Shown here piece by piece: positions 18,788 to 27,905 of a stretch of 64,000 nucleotides of DNA. The first letter of the stretch is position 1. Each line of letters opens with the position of its first letter. Made by a program: the position numbers and the translations under genes. The notes below the pieces were generated by a model that was not told where the DNA came from, did no database searches, and saw only the letters and a program-made list of their open reading frames with translations. Source of the DNA: Paeniglutamicibacter cryotolerans (GTDB lineage: Bacteria; Actinomycetota; Actinomycetes; Actinomycetales; Micrococcaceae); contig NZ_JACHVS010000001.1 of assembly GCF_014190875.1 (NCBI RefSeq), forward strand, positions 1,736,001-1,800,000. The letters run 5' to 3'.

Positions 18788-19638
18788 CCCGCGTCGCGCC
18801 GGGCCGCCACCAGCCGCTGGACGGCACCGGTCGCCGCGGGGAAATCGCCTCCGGGCCCGAAGGCCACGAAGCACGGCGCCTCGTGGGCCGGGCGCGGCTC
18901 GTCGTCGTAGGAGTAGGGCAGGTAGCTGCCCCCGGACCTTTGCACCAGCAGCACCCCGGCTGCGACGTCCCAGGGGTTGGTGTCCAGCCCCAGTGTCGCG
19001 TCGGTCCATCCGGCGGCCACGTGGGCCAGACCCAGTGCCGCGCTGACCTTTCGCCGCAGCGTCGCGAAGGCGCATACCAGCTTCCCGAATTCGGCCAACC
19101 CGGCATCCCCGTCCAGCGCAATGGCCTCGGCAGAGGGGTAATCGGTCATCAGGCTGGCGTGGCGCTGTTCGGCGCATGCGCCGGGAACCAGCACCTCGCC
19201 GTTGAGGTAGGCATGCTCGGCATCGGCGGAGAACTCCAGCCCGGCTATCGGATCCAGTACGACCCCGGCCAGCAGCTCCCCGTCCAGGGCTGCGGCAATC
19301 GAGATGCAGAAGAACGCCACCCCGTGGGCGAAGTTGCTCGTCCCGTCGATCGGATCGACGATCCATTGGATGGCCCCCCTGCCGCGTGCGCCGCCCTCCT
19401 CGCCCAGGATCCGGCTGTCCGGCTCGCCCGCCAGCAGCACGGCCTCGATGGCCAGTTCGCTGGCGCGATCCTGCGCCGTGACCAGGTCGTGGCTGTTGGT
19501 CTTGTTCTCGGCGACGATCTCACCGCGGAAGGCGGTTTCCAGTGCCGGGGCGGCAGCCCTGGCCGCCTCCAGGGCGAGCAGGCGCAGTCGGGCGGCGCGG
19601 TGGATGGTTTCGGGGGATGGGGCTGGTCTCTCGGGCAT
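18775..19638 (-). CDS. Inositol monophosphatase-family protein
   Basis: A 287-residue member of the IMPase/CysQ/FBPase superfamily of lithium-sensitive phosphatases. It has the metal-binding motifs LGEEGG (Glu of motif 1), WIVDPIDGTSNFAHG (DPxDGT) and, near the C-terminus, the WDVAAGVLLVQRSGG region (WDxAAG). I chose the ATG at 19638 because the 17 residues upstream in frame are not family-like and overlap the MarR operator. Likely substrates are inositol phosphate, histidinol phosphate or other sugar phosphates; the sequence does not separate these. Confidence 0.88.
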   Translation of the reverse strand: MPERPAPSPETIHRAARLRLLALEAARAAAPALETAFRGEIVAENKTNSHDLVTAQDRASELAIEAVLLAGEPDSRILGEEGGARGRGAIQWIVDPIDGTSNFAHGVAFFCISIAAALDGELLAGVVLDPIAGLEFSADAEHAYLNGEVLVPGACAEQRHASLMTDYPSAEAIALDGDAGLAEFGKLVCAFATLRRKVSAALGLAHVAAGWTDATLGLDTNPWDVAAGVLLVQRSGGSYLPYSYDDEPRPAHEAPCFVAFGPGGDFPAATGAVQRLVAARRDAGYRR

Positions 19639-19671
19639 CCATCCAGCGTAGCCCGGCAAGCGGCAAACCAA

Positions 19672-19694
19672 ATTAGTTTGACTGGTCAACTAAT
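19672..19694. promoter_or_regulatory. MarR-type operator
   Basis: A near-perfect inverted repeat, ATTAGTTTGAC - TG - GTCAACTAAT, with one extra T in the left arm. This is the usual form of sites bound by MarR/EmrR proteins. It lies 73 bases before the MarR gene and 34 bases before the divergent phosphatase gene. Confidence 0.7.
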
Positions 19695-19766
19695 CGGGGA
19701 ATATGGTTGCCGAGGGCAATAGTAGACCCGGTCACATACTTTAGCGCGGTACCCGGAGGCAGGCAG

Positions 19767-20261
19767 ATGGCAGTGAACGACGATTCGGCGACGGGGGAGC
19801 TGGTCCACGGCATCCAGATGCTGCACCGCACCCTGCGCCACATCACCCACACCGGTGCGCTGACCGACGGGCTCGGCGTCGCCGCATTCGGCGTGCTGAA
19901 CTACATCCACCGCCATGAGCCCGCCCGGGCCGGGGACATCGCCCGCTGGTTGGGGGTCGGCCCCGCGGCGATGAGCCGGCAGGTCGCCGATTTGGAGGCC
20001 TGCGGCAGCCTCGAGCGCACCACCGACCCCGATGACGCCAGGGCCCAGCTGCTCACCCTCACCGGGCTCGGACGCGATCGGCTGCGGGCCGCCCATGCCA
20101 AGCGCACGCAGATGATGGCCAAGCTGCTTCCCGACTGGGACGACGACACCACGCGCGCCGCGGCGCGGACCATCACCACGCTCGAATCCGTCCTGCGTGA
20201 GGGAATCCTGGCCCTGATCCAGCGCGAGGCGGCGGCAGCCGCGGAAGTGGATGCCACATGA
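19767..20261 (+). CDS. MarR-family transcriptional regulator
   Basis: A 164-residue winged-helix regulator. The helix-turn-helix region is HEPARAGDIARWLGVGPAAMSRQVADLEACGSLERTTDPDDARAQLLTLTGLGRDRL, with the wing at DPDDARAQ. I chose the ATG at 19767, preceded by GGAGG. It overlaps the DHA2 efflux gene by 4 bases (ATGA) and has a palindromic operator upstream, so it most likely represses itself and the pump. Confidence 0.92.
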   Translation: MAVNDDSATGELVHGIQMLHRTLRHITHTGALTDGLGVAAFGVLNYIHRHEPARAGDIARWLGVGPAAMSRQVADLEACGSLERTTDPDDARAQLLTLTGLGRDRLRAAHAKRTQMMAKLLPDWDDDTTRAAARTITTLESVLREGILALIQREAAAAAEVDAT

Positions 20262-21832
20262 GCAACGCGGAAGACCTCGGGACCGGCACGCGTCAACCTG
20301 TCAGCGAGCTGGTCAACGACACCCCTCAGATGTCCCGGAAGGAGACGCTGCGCTCGCTGGTAGGCGTGCTCGCCAGCTTCTTCGCCGCGATGCTCGCCAC
20401 CACCATCGTCTCCATCGCGCTGCCCACCATCATGGATTCGCTCGGCGGAACCCAGACCGACTTCAACTGGGTGCTTACCGCGGCGCTGCTGGCCAACGCC
20501 GCCTCCACCCCGCTCTGGGGCAAGATCGCGGACCTTTTCGACAAGAAGCGCATGCTGCAGCTGGGCATCGTCATCTTCGTCATCGGCTCGCTGCTGGCCG
20601 GCTTCGCCATCAACATCCCGATGCTGATGGCGGCCCGCGTCGTCCAGGGCGTGGGCATGGGCGGACTGACGGCGATGGGCATGGCGGTCATCGGCACGGT
20701 CATCGCCCCGCGCGAGCGCGGACGCTACTCCGGCTACTTCGGCGGCGTCATGGCGGCCGCCACCGCCGGCGGACCGCTGCTGGGCGGGCTCATCGTGGAC
20801 TCGCCGCTGGGCTGGCGCTGGACCTTCTGGTTCGGCGTTCCCATCGCGCTGCTCTCAATGGTGCTGATCCATAAGACGCTGCACATCCACCACACCCCGC
20901 GCCGGGTCCACATCGACTGGTTCGGTGCGCTGCTGGTCACCGCGTCGGTCTCGGTGCTGCTGATCTGGGTCTCCTACGTCGGGAAGCCCGGCTTCTACGA
21001 GTGGAACTCCTGGCAGACCTATCTCATGACCGGATCGGCCGTGCTGATGATCGCGCTGCTGATCTACGTCGAGGGCCGGGTCCCGGAACCGGTGATCCCG
21101 CTGAAAATCATCGCCACCCGCACCACCTCGCTGGCCATCCTGGCCTCCATCGCCATCGGTGTGGGCATGTTCGGTTCCGGCGCGTTCCTGGGCCAGTACT
21201 TCCAGATCGCCCGCGAGGCGAGCCCGACGCTGGCCGGGGTGATGACGCTGCCGATGATCGCCGGCAACCTGTTCGGCTCGGTCTTCTCCGGCCAGATGAT
21301 CACCCGCTTCGGCAGGTGGAAGATCTATCTGGTCATCGGCGCCATCTTGAACATCGGTGCGCTGTCCCTGCTGGGCACCATGGAGTCGCACACCGGCTAC
21401 TGGATCATCGCCATCGGCATGTTCTTCAACGGCGTCGGCATGGGGTTCATGATGCAGAACCTGGTCCTCGCCGTGCAGAATACAGTCAAGGTCACCGACA
21501 TCGGCACCGCCAGCTCCTCGGTCGCGTTCTTCCGTTCGGTCGGTGGCGCCGCGGGCGTCGCGGTGCTCGGCGCAGTGCTCTCGGACAAGGTCGGGGTGCT
21601 GGTCACCCAGGCCCTGGCCTCGGCGCACCTGATCTCGCCTGATGGCGGCGGGGCGGTGGCGGCGGGTTCATCGCTCGACCTCACCGCGATGCCCGAGCCG
21701 GTGCGGATGCTGGTGCGCGAGGCATTCGGCAACGCGACGGGCGTGGTCTTCATGTTCTCCGCGGCCGTAGCCGTGGTGGCGTTGGCCTGCATCCTGGCCA
21801 TCAAGGAAGTCCCGCTGCGCCGCTCGAACTGA
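20258..21832 (+). CDS. DHA2 (EmrB/QacA-like) MFS efflux transporter
   Basis: A 524-residue, 14-helix drug:proton antiporter. Signatures are MLATTIVSIALPTIMDSLGGTQTDFNWVLTAALLANAASTPLWGKIADLFDKKRML (TM1-TM3), RVVQGVGMGGLTAMGMAVI with motif C-like GGVMAAATAGGPLLGGLIVDSPLGWRWTF, and the DHA2 C-terminal half. It is translationally coupled to the MarR regulator. The likely function is export of a toxic compound sensed by that regulator; the substrate is unknown. Confidence 0.92.
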   Translation: MSNAEDLGTGTRQPVSELVNDTPQMSRKETLRSLVGVLASFFAAMLATTIVSIALPTIMDSLGGTQTDFNWVLTAALLANAASTPLWGKIADLFDKKRMLQLGIVIFVIGSLLAGFAINIPMLMAARVVQGVGMGGLTAMGMAVIGTVIAPRERGRYSGYFGGVMAAATAGGPLLGGLIVDSPLGWRWTFWFGVPIALLSMVLIHKTLHIHHTPRRVHIDWFGALLVTASVSVLLIWVSYVGKPGFYEWNSWQTYLMTGSAVLMIALLIYVEGRVPEPVIPLKIIATRTTSLAILASIAIGVGMFGSGAFLGQYFQIAREASPTLAGVMTLPMIAGNLFGSVFSGQMITRFGRWKIYLVIGAILNIGALSLLGTMESHTGYWIIAIGMFFNGVGMGFMMQNLVLAVQNTVKVTDIGTASSSVAFFRSVGGAAGVAVLGAVLSDKVGVLVTQALASAHLISPDGGGAVAAGSSLDLTAMPEPVRMLVREAFGNATGVVFMFSAAVAVVALACILAIKEVPLRRSN

Positions 21833-21846
21833 TCCGCGCAGCACTC

Positions 21847-21896
21847 CGGCAGGTGGGCGTTTCATCTGGACCTTTGGATGAAACGCCCACCTGCCG
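21847..21896. terminator. Long perfect hairpin between the efflux and CoA-transferase genes
   Basis: A perfect 20-bp stem starting CGGCAGGTGGGCG, with a 10-base loop, 14 bases after the efflux stop codon. Neither arm is followed by a clear T-run. It is much longer than needed for a terminator and could be a genomic repeat unit or an mRNA 3' stabiliser. Confidence 0.55.
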
Positions 21897-21956
21897 TGGG
21901 GGTGGGCTGGCATACAGTGGGGACTTCCAGTACCCACCGAAAGGCCCCGAGCAGAC

Positions 21957-23129
21957 ATGGAAGAGAAGCAGCCCGTACCCGGGATCAGCCCCCTGGACGG
22001 AATCCTGGTGGCCGATTTCTCCCGGGTGCTCGCCGGTCCGCTGTGCACGATGACCCTGGCCGACCTCGGCGCCCGGGTGATCAAGGTCGAACGGCCCGGC
22101 ACCGGGGACGACACCCGCGCCTGGGGCCCGCCGTTCTCCGCCACCGGTTCGACCTACTTCGAATCGGTGAACCGGAACAAGGAATCGGTCGCCCTCGATC
22201 TGCGCGACCCGGCGGACCTGGCACACGCGCGGGAACTGGCGCTGCGGGCGGACGTGCTGGTGGAGAACTTCATGCCCTGGGTCATGGAAAAACTCGGTCT
22301 CGGCTACGAGCAGCTACAGGCGCAGAATCCCGGACTGATCTATGCCTCGATTTCCGGTTTCGGCTCGGCTGCCGGGGCGTCCCTGCCCGGCTACGACTTC
22401 ATCGTCCAAGCCCTGGGTGGGCTGATGTCCATCACCGGTGACGCGGCGGGCGCCCCCACCAAGGCCGGCGTCGCGCTGGTGGACGTGCTCACGGCGAAGG
22501 ACGCCACCATCGGCATCCTCGCGGCGCTGAACTCCCGCACCCAGACCGGCAACGGAGCGCGTCTGGAGGTCAACCTCCTGTCCTCGCTGCAGGGTGCGCT
22601 GGCCAACCAGGGCCAGGCCTATCTGGGGGCCGGCATGGTGGCCGGGCGCATGGGCAACGAGCATCCCTCGATCGTCCCCTACCAGCTGCTGGACTGTGCC
22701 GATGGCCAGCTGGCAGTGGCTTGCGGCAACGACGGCCAGTTCGCCCGGCTCACGGCCGAACTAGAGGTCCCCGCGCTGGCCGCTGACCCTCGCTTCGCCA
22801 CGAACGCCGACCGGGTCGCGCACCGCAGCGAGCTGATCCCGCTGCTGGAGGCGGCCCTCGCCGCCGACGCAACGGCGAACTGGCATCGGCGGTTGCGTGG
22901 CGTCGGCGTTCCCGCGGGCAAGGTCGGGGGCATAGACGACGGCATCGCCTACGCCCGGGAGCTCGGCCTGGATCCGGTCATCGAGGTCCATGACGCGTCC
23001 GGGGCGGTGGTCGGGCGCCAGCTGCGCCACCCGATCAGCTGGACGCCGGCGCTCGATGCGCCCACGAAGGCTCCGCCGCAGCTGGGCCAACACACCGAAG
23101 CGGTGCGCACCTGGCTGGCGGACGGCTGA
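21957..23129 (+). CDS. Class III (CaiB/BaiF) CoA-transferase, probably glutarate-specific
   Basis: A 390-residue family III acyl-CoA transferase. It has the N-terminal LDGILVADFSRVLAGPLCTMTLADLGARVIKVERPGTGDDTR, the catalytic Asp region VENFMPWVMEKLGLGYEQL...NPGLIYASISGFG (the aspartate is expected near the GYDFIVQALGGLMSITGD segment) and the typical knotted-ring C-terminus. It moves CoA between dicarboxylate-type acids without a covalent acetyl step. Because glutaryl-CoA dehydrogenase is next door (24798), activation of glutarate is the likely reaction. It is separated from the PucR gene by one base and is convergent with it. Confidence 0.88.
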   Translation: MEEKQPVPGISPLDGILVADFSRVLAGPLCTMTLADLGARVIKVERPGTGDDTRAWGPPFSATGSTYFESVNRNKESVALDLRDPADLAHARELALRADVLVENFMPWVMEKLGLGYEQLQAQNPGLIYASISGFGSAAGASLPGYDFIVQALGGLMSITGDAAGAPTKAGVALVDVLTAKDATIGILAALNSRTQTGNGARLEVNLLSSLQGALANQGQAYLGAGMVAGRMGNEHPSIVPYQLLDCADGQLAVACGNDGQFARLTAELEVPALAADPRFATNADRVAHRSELIPLLEAALAADATANWHRRLRGVGVPAGKVGGIDDGIAYARELGLDPVIEVHDASGAVVGRQLRHPISWTPALDAPTKAPPQLGQHTEAVRTWLADG

Positions 23130-23130
23130 C

Positions 23131-24669
23131 TTACGCCGTCGATGACCGCAGTGCCAGCCACAGGTGCGCCGCGACATCGGGATCGTCCAGATCCACCCCG
23201 AGCAGCGATTGCACCACCGAGATGCGGTGGCGCAGCGAATTTCGGTGCACTCCGAGTTCCCGCGCCGCCCCCTCCCAGGTCCCGCGGTGGCGCAGGTAGG
23301 CGGTGACGGTCCCGATGAGGTCGGCGCGCCGATATCCAGCCAGCTGCCCGGCCCACGTGCGCGCCCGCACCTCCATGTTCTCCTGCGCGGCTGCGACCCG
23401 GCCCGGTGCCGCCCGAAGCGCGGCCTGCCCGATGGCGGCGAGGTGGCCGGGGAGCTCCTCGAGCCCCAGCGGACCGCTCAGCACCGCGGCCAGCGACGGG
23501 GTGGGATCCTCGGGCGGAACCGGCGCCGCGGACGGCTCCTGTTCGGCCTCCTCCAGCGTTCGGGCCACGGCCTCTCCCGCCACCGGCTCGGCTCCTGCGG
23601 TCAGGATCAGGAACAGCACCCCGTCCAGTTCGTGGCGCAGGAAACAGGCAGCGACAGCTTCCTCCAGATCCGGCAGGCCGGGGTCCCTCGGCAACCTGCC
23701 CACGGCGCGGGCTGCGAGTTCGGCATCGTCCCCGGGTTCCAACCGGATTCCGAGCAGCCGCACCCGCTCCGGCAAACCACCCAGCCCCACCTCCTCTGCC
23801 ACCATGTGGGCGGCAGCGCACTGCCCGTGCAGCAGCAGCTTCGCCGTTGCGCCACCGAGCGCCGCAGTGGTTCCCGCCATCACTTGGCGTTGCCGGGCCT
23901 TGAGTGCCAGCAACGTCGACACCGTCAGGATCACCTGTCGGTCGGCTTTGGTCAGCGTGCGTCCACTGCCGATGCTCAGGAAGCCGTGTGTGCGGTTTCC
24001 GAGCAGGATCGGATAGGCCACCACCTGCTGCCCATGGATTTCGAAGGTGGCCGCGCTGTGGGTTCCACCGCGGTTGAAGCGCAGCGTCTCGGTGCGCAGG
24101 TGTGGGACCATCGCCGAGGCGCTGGCTGGCCACAAGGTTTCGGCACCGCCGTCGGCCGGAAGGTAGGCGGCCCACCCGCCGAGCGCCTGGGCCAGCCCGC
24201 GGACCACCGACGCGGTGGCGTCGGGGCGCATCGCGGCACGGGCGAGAGCGGTCTGGGTGCCGAGCGAATCCATCAGGTTCGCCTGGTGGTCCCGGGATGC
24301 CAGGCGCCAGTACGCGCGGGACACCGCCTGGAATGGTACGCCGTCAGGAACGATGACCAGTTCAACCCCGGCCGCGGTGCTGGCTTCGAGCACATACCCG
24401 GGCACCGTCCTCAGCCACGGACCCAAGCCGAGCCCGGCAGCGTACACTCCGCGGGCCCCGAGCCGGGCCATGAATGCGTGGGCCAGATCGGCCGAGGCGG
24501 CGAACGGCATCCCGGTAGTCAGGAGCAGTTCCCCACCCTCCAGATACGGCGTTGGATCCTCCAGCTCGGAAACATGGACACCGGTCAGGGGACGGGCCGA
24601 GACCCGCACCCCGGGGGCCGGAGCCAGGGCCTCGCCGAGGTCGTCGCAGAGCTGCAGCAGGGAGATCAT
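23131..24669 (-). CDS. PucR-family transcriptional regulator
   Basis: A 512-residue regulator. The N-terminal PucR domain (SARPLTGVHVSELEDPTPYLEGGELLLTTGM, residues about 22-55) is followed by a GAF-like middle region and a GGDEF-related segment, and ends in the PucR C-terminal helix-turn-helix VTAYLRHRGTWEGAARELGVHRNSLRHRISVVQSLLGVDLDDPDVAAHLWLALR. It is divergent from the glutaryl-CoA dehydrogenase gene and convergent with the CoA-transferase. It is therefore likely the activator of this small catabolic set, similar in layout to known PucR-controlled dicarboxylate genes. Confidence 0.9.
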   Translation of the reverse strand: MISLLQLCDDLGEALAPAPGVRVSARPLTGVHVSELEDPTPYLEGGELLLTTGMPFAASADLAHAFMARLGARGVYAAGLGLGPWLRTVPGYVLEASTAAGVELVIVPDGVPFQAVSRAYWRLASRDHQANLMDSLGTQTALARAAMRPDATASVVRGLAQALGGWAAYLPADGGAETLWPASASAMVPHLRTETLRFNRGGTHSAATFEIHGQQVVAYPILLGNRTHGFLSIGSGRTLTKADRQVILTVSTLLALKARQRQVMAGTTAALGGATAKLLLHGQCAAAHMVAEEVGLGGLPERVRLLGIRLEPGDDAELAARAVGRLPRDPGLPDLEEAVAACFLRHELDGVLFLILTAGAEPVAGEAVARTLEEAEQEPSAAPVPPEDPTPSLAAVLSGPLGLEELPGHLAAIGQAALRAAPGRVAAAQENMEVRARTWAGQLAGYRRADLIGTVTAYLRHRGTWEGAARELGVHRNSLRHRISVVQSLLGVDLDDPDVAAHLWLALRSSTA

Positions 24670-24797
24670 GGGTTAGATTATCCAATACCGAGCAGCCTTC
24701 CGTGCTTAATGCCCAATGACGCGCGCCGCACCGGACCGTACGGTTGGACCATGACGGCATCCAGGTCCGACGCACCAACAACCAAAGGACGCACCCC

Positions 24798-25979
24798 ATG
24801 ACAGCCACAGCCCTGAGCGCGGTCGAGCCCTCGGATTTGATCGACTTCGATTCCCTGCTCACCGAGGAAGAGCTCGCGCTGCGCGATACGGTGCGCTCCT
24901 TCGTGCGTGCGGAGATCAAGCCAAACATCGCCCGCTGGTACGAGGATGCGCACTTCCCGTTGGAGATCGTCCCGGAGCTGGGAAAGCTGGGTCTTTTGGG
25001 GATGCACCTGCAGGGTTACGGCTGCGCCGGGCGCTCGGCGGTGGAGTATGGACTGGCCGGCGCGGAGCTGGAGGCGGGGGATTCGGGGTTGCGCACCTTC
25101 GTCTCGGTGCAGGGTTCGCTGGCGATGAGCGCGATCCACAAGCATGGCTCGGAGGAGCAGAAGCAGCGGTGGCTGCCGGGCATGGCCGCCGGGGAGCTCA
25201 TCGGCTGCTTCGGGCTCACCGAGCCGACCGCAGGATCGGACCCGTCGGCGATGAAGACCTTTGCCCGCCGCGACGGGTCGGACTGGGTGCTCAACGGGTC
25301 CAAGCGCTGGATCGGGTTGGCCAGCGTCGCCCAGGTTGCGGTGATCTGGGCGATGACCGAACAGGGAGTGCGCGGCTTCCTGGTCCCGACTGATACCCCC
25401 GGTTTCACAGCGAGTCCCATCGAACCGAAGCTCTCGATGCGGGCCTCGATCCAGTGCGACATCGAACTCGCGGAGGTACGTCTGCCAGCCTCGGCGGTGC
25501 TGCCGGACGTGGTCGGGCTCAAGGGCCCGTTCTCCTGCCTGAACGAGGCCCGCTACGGGATCATCTGGGGGGCGATGGGCGCGGCGCGGGACGCGTTCGA
25601 AGACGCGCTGGCCTATTCGCGGCAGCGCCTGCAGTTCGATAAGCCGCTGGCCGGGTATCAGCTGACCCAGCAGAAGCTGGTGGACATGGCGGTGGAGATC
25701 AACAAGGGCTTCCTGCTGGCGCTGCATCTGGGCCGGTTGAAGGATGCCGGCTCGTTGCAGATCCACCAGATTTCGGTGGGGAAGCTGAACAACTGCCGCG
25801 AGGCCATCGCGATCTGCCGCGAGGCACGCACGATCCTGGGCGGGAACGGGATCACGCTGGAGTATTCGCCGCTGCGCCATGCGAACAACCTGGAGTCGGT
25901 GCGCACCTACGAGGGGACCGATGAGGTGCACACGTTGATCCTGGGGAATAAGCTCACCGGGATCCCCGCCTTCCGCTGA
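24798..25979 (+). CDS. gcdH: Glutaryl-CoA dehydrogenase
   Basis: A 393-residue FAD enzyme of the acyl-CoA dehydrogenase family. It resembles glutaryl-CoA dehydrogenases rather than other members: LQGYGCAGRSAVEYGLAGAELEAGDSG, ELIGCFGLTEPTAGSDPSAMKT, and the catalytic glutamate in the C-terminal TYEGTDEVHTLILGNKLTG (E in YEGT). It oxidises and decarboxylates glutaryl-CoA to crotonyl-CoA. The ATG at 24798 follows AAAGGACGCA; the frame extends to 24744 without family support. A strong hairpin terminates the unit at 26023. Confidence 0.92.
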   Translation: MTATALSAVEPSDLIDFDSLLTEEELALRDTVRSFVRAEIKPNIARWYEDAHFPLEIVPELGKLGLLGMHLQGYGCAGRSAVEYGLAGAELEAGDSGLRTFVSVQGSLAMSAIHKHGSEEQKQRWLPGMAAGELIGCFGLTEPTAGSDPSAMKTFARRDGSDWVLNGSKRWIGLASVAQVAVIWAMTEQGVRGFLVPTDTPGFTASPIEPKLSMRASIQCDIELAEVRLPASAVLPDVVGLKGPFSCLNEARYGIIWGAMGAARDAFEDALAYSRQRLQFDKPLAGYQLTQQKLVDMAVEINKGFLLALHLGRLKDAGSLQIHQISVGKLNNCREAIAICREARTILGGNGITLEYSPLRHANNLESVRTYEGTDEVHTLILGNKLTGIPAFR

Positions 25980-26022
25980 CCCCGGCCCATGCCGTCCTCA
26001 CCAACTCCTTGACGCTACTCTC

Positions 26023-26056
26023 CTCCAAGTCGCCTAGGTAACGCGGCGACTTGGAG
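26023..26056 (+). terminator. Hairpin after gcdH
   Basis: A perfect 12-bp stem, CTCCAAGTCGCC / GGCGACTTGGAG, with a 10-base loop, 43 bases after the gcdH stop. It has no long T-run, but the position fits transcription termination. Confidence 0.6.
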
Positions 26057-26417
26057 TGGTGTCCAGGATGCGTTTCCTCAACCCCGCGCTGGTGAAGAGG
26101 TGTGCGGAGCTCGTCCTCGACGAAACTACCATGGCCTGGACGCCACGGGGGCATCCTAAGGACCGTTTCGCTGAAAGCCGTGCCGTAAAAGGTGCGCCGA
26201 ACAAGAAGGTGCCCGAATCCGTCGCCGGGTGAAAGATTGGACGGGTCCGGGGTTCATGCGAGCGAGCATGCCAGCAACGCCCCGTCAACCCACCCTCACA
26301 GCCTGTGGAAAACTCGATAAAACCTAACTGACCTGTATTTTTGCGAGATGAAAGGTTTTGCTTTGAGGCGCTCACCCTTCCATCCAAAACGTCGGTGCCC
26401 GGTCATAGGCTTGTTCC
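26057..26417. other. Intergenic stretch with one small ORF of doubtful value
   Basis: After the gcdH hairpin there is a 54-codon plus-strand frame from the ATG at 26068 to the TGA at 26232, beginning MRFLNPALVKRCAELVLDE. It has no clear ribosome binding site and no family I can name. It may be the leftover of a longer gene. The rest up to the HNH gene has lower GC (for example the AACTGACCTGTATTTTTGCGAG stretch near 26326-26347), which looks like promoter sequence for the HNH gene. No RNA gene was seen. Confidence 0.3.
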
Positions 26418-27752
26418 ATGGTCGAGGAAGCCAACACCAGGGTAGCGAACCGGAGGGACCTTCAAGGGAAGGACCCCGGGAGCACGCCCCTGGGCCGCGA
26501 ACGCACCCACATCACCGCCTTCGCCATCAGCGTGGCTACCCTCGCCCCCTGCGGAAGTGAACGCGAACTCATCGAGCTGCTCACCACCACCGAACGTGCC
26601 AAGGCGGCTCTGGCCGCCCTCGAAGCCCGCACTGCCGCCGCCCTGGACACCGCCCGCCGCACCCGCCACGCCCGGGCCGGCCTGAAAAAGGCGGCCCAGG
26701 GTCGAGGCATTGGCACCGAAATCGCCTTGGCCCGCCACGAGGCACCGGCCGAAGGGCGCAGACACCTCAAGTGCTCGCGCATCCTCACCGATGACCTGCC
26801 TTCCACCATGGACCGCTTCACCCAGGGGAGCATCACCGAGGAGCAGGCCATGGTCATCGCCCACCACCTCCGCAAGCTCACTCCAGCGGCCCGAACCCGA
26901 GCCGATGAGCGACTCAACGAGGACCCGGGGCTGTTCACTGGCGAAGGCGTCAAGGCCCTGGGCAACCGGGTACGGGCGCTGGCACAGGAACTGGACCCCC
27001 GCGACCCGCTCGCACGGGCCGAAACCGCCCGAGGTCAGCGCCACCTGGCCATCTACCCGGCACCTGATGCGATGATGAAGGTCACCGGGATGATTCCAGT
27101 GGAGGCGGGACTGCTGATCAACCAGGTCCTGGACGATCTGGCCGATTCCCTCACCGCCACGGGCGCTGCCCAGGGCCGCACCCGTATCCAGTTGCGCACC
27201 GACGAGTTCTGCTCTCTGCTCACCGGCACCCGCACCACTGTCCCGCGGGTGGAGATCAACCTGGTCATGAGCGAACGAACGCTCTTTCGCGGCAGTCGGG
27301 AACCGGCGCATCTCACCGGATACGGGACGGTCCCCGCGGACTGGGCCCGGGCCATGATTCATGGACCCGACGCCGTCAACGGGGAAGCGGTTGCAGAACG
27401 ATGGATCCGGCGCCTCTACACCGCTCCGCATGCAGGAGAACTGATCGGAATGGATTCCAGGCGCCGGCTCTTCCCGGCCGGGCTCGCCCGCTTCATCACG
27501 GCCCGGGACAGGTGCTGCCGCACCCCGGGCTGCAACGCAAGGATCCGGGACATCGACCACGTGTTCGGCTGGGCCCTGGGCGGGCTGACCACCCAGGCCA
27601 ACGGCCAGGGCTGTTGCAAGGCGTGCAACTTGACCAAGGAAACCCCCGGCTGGTCCACCATCACCGTGCCCGGGGCGAGGCATGCGGTGGAAACGACCAC
27701 CCCGACCGGAGCGACTTACCGCTCCACCGCGCCGCCTCCGCCCGGCATATGA
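26418..27752 (+). CDS. HNH endonuclease with DUF222 (13E12-repeat-like) domain
   Basis: A 444-residue protein. The DUF222 domain covers roughly residues 20-330 (STMDRFTQGSITEEQAMVIAHHLRKLTPAARTRADERL). The HNH nuclease follows at about 365-410: FITARDRCCRTPGCNARIRDIDHVFGWALGGLTTQANGQGCCKACNLTKE, with the DH and N residues of the active site and paired zinc cysteines. These proteins are found in many copies in Actinobacteria. Some lie in mobile introns or elements, but no such element is seen here. The biological role is not established. A rho-independent terminator follows. Confidence 0.9.
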   Translation: MVEEANTRVANRRDLQGKDPGSTPLGRERTHITAFAISVATLAPCGSERELIELLTTTERAKAALAALEARTAAALDTARRTRHARAGLKKAAQGRGIGTEIALARHEAPAEGRRHLKCSRILTDDLPSTMDRFTQGSITEEQAMVIAHHLRKLTPAARTRADERLNEDPGLFTGEGVKALGNRVRALAQELDPRDPLARAETARGQRHLAIYPAPDAMMKVTGMIPVEAGLLINQVLDDLADSLTATGAAQGRTRIQLRTDEFCSLLTGTRTTVPRVEINLVMSERTLFRGSREPAHLTGYGTVPADWARAMIHGPDAVNGEAVAERWIRRLYTAPHAGELIGMDSRRRLFPAGLARFITARDRCCRTPGCNARIRDIDHVFGWALGGLTTQANGQGCCKACNLTKETPGWSTITVPGARHAVETTTPTGATYRSTAPPPPGI

Positions 27753-27789
27753 CATCACCCCAATGGGATCACCGCAATCCGGCATGCAT

Positions 27790-27836
27790 GGCTTCACCCC
27801 TGCTTCCCAAGAGAAGCAGGGGTGAAGCCGTCTTTT
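27790..27836 (+). terminator. Rho-independent terminator after the HNH gene
   Basis: A perfect 16-bp stem (GGCTTCACCCCTGCTT and its complement) with an 8-base loop, followed by GTCTTTTAT. It is the strongest terminator in the window. Confidence 0.85.
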
Positions 27837-27905
27837 ATGTCTGCTGCTGGAAATCCACGTGGACGCACACGGTCTTCGACAACATAGGGGCCCTGTGAAG
27901 AGTGA

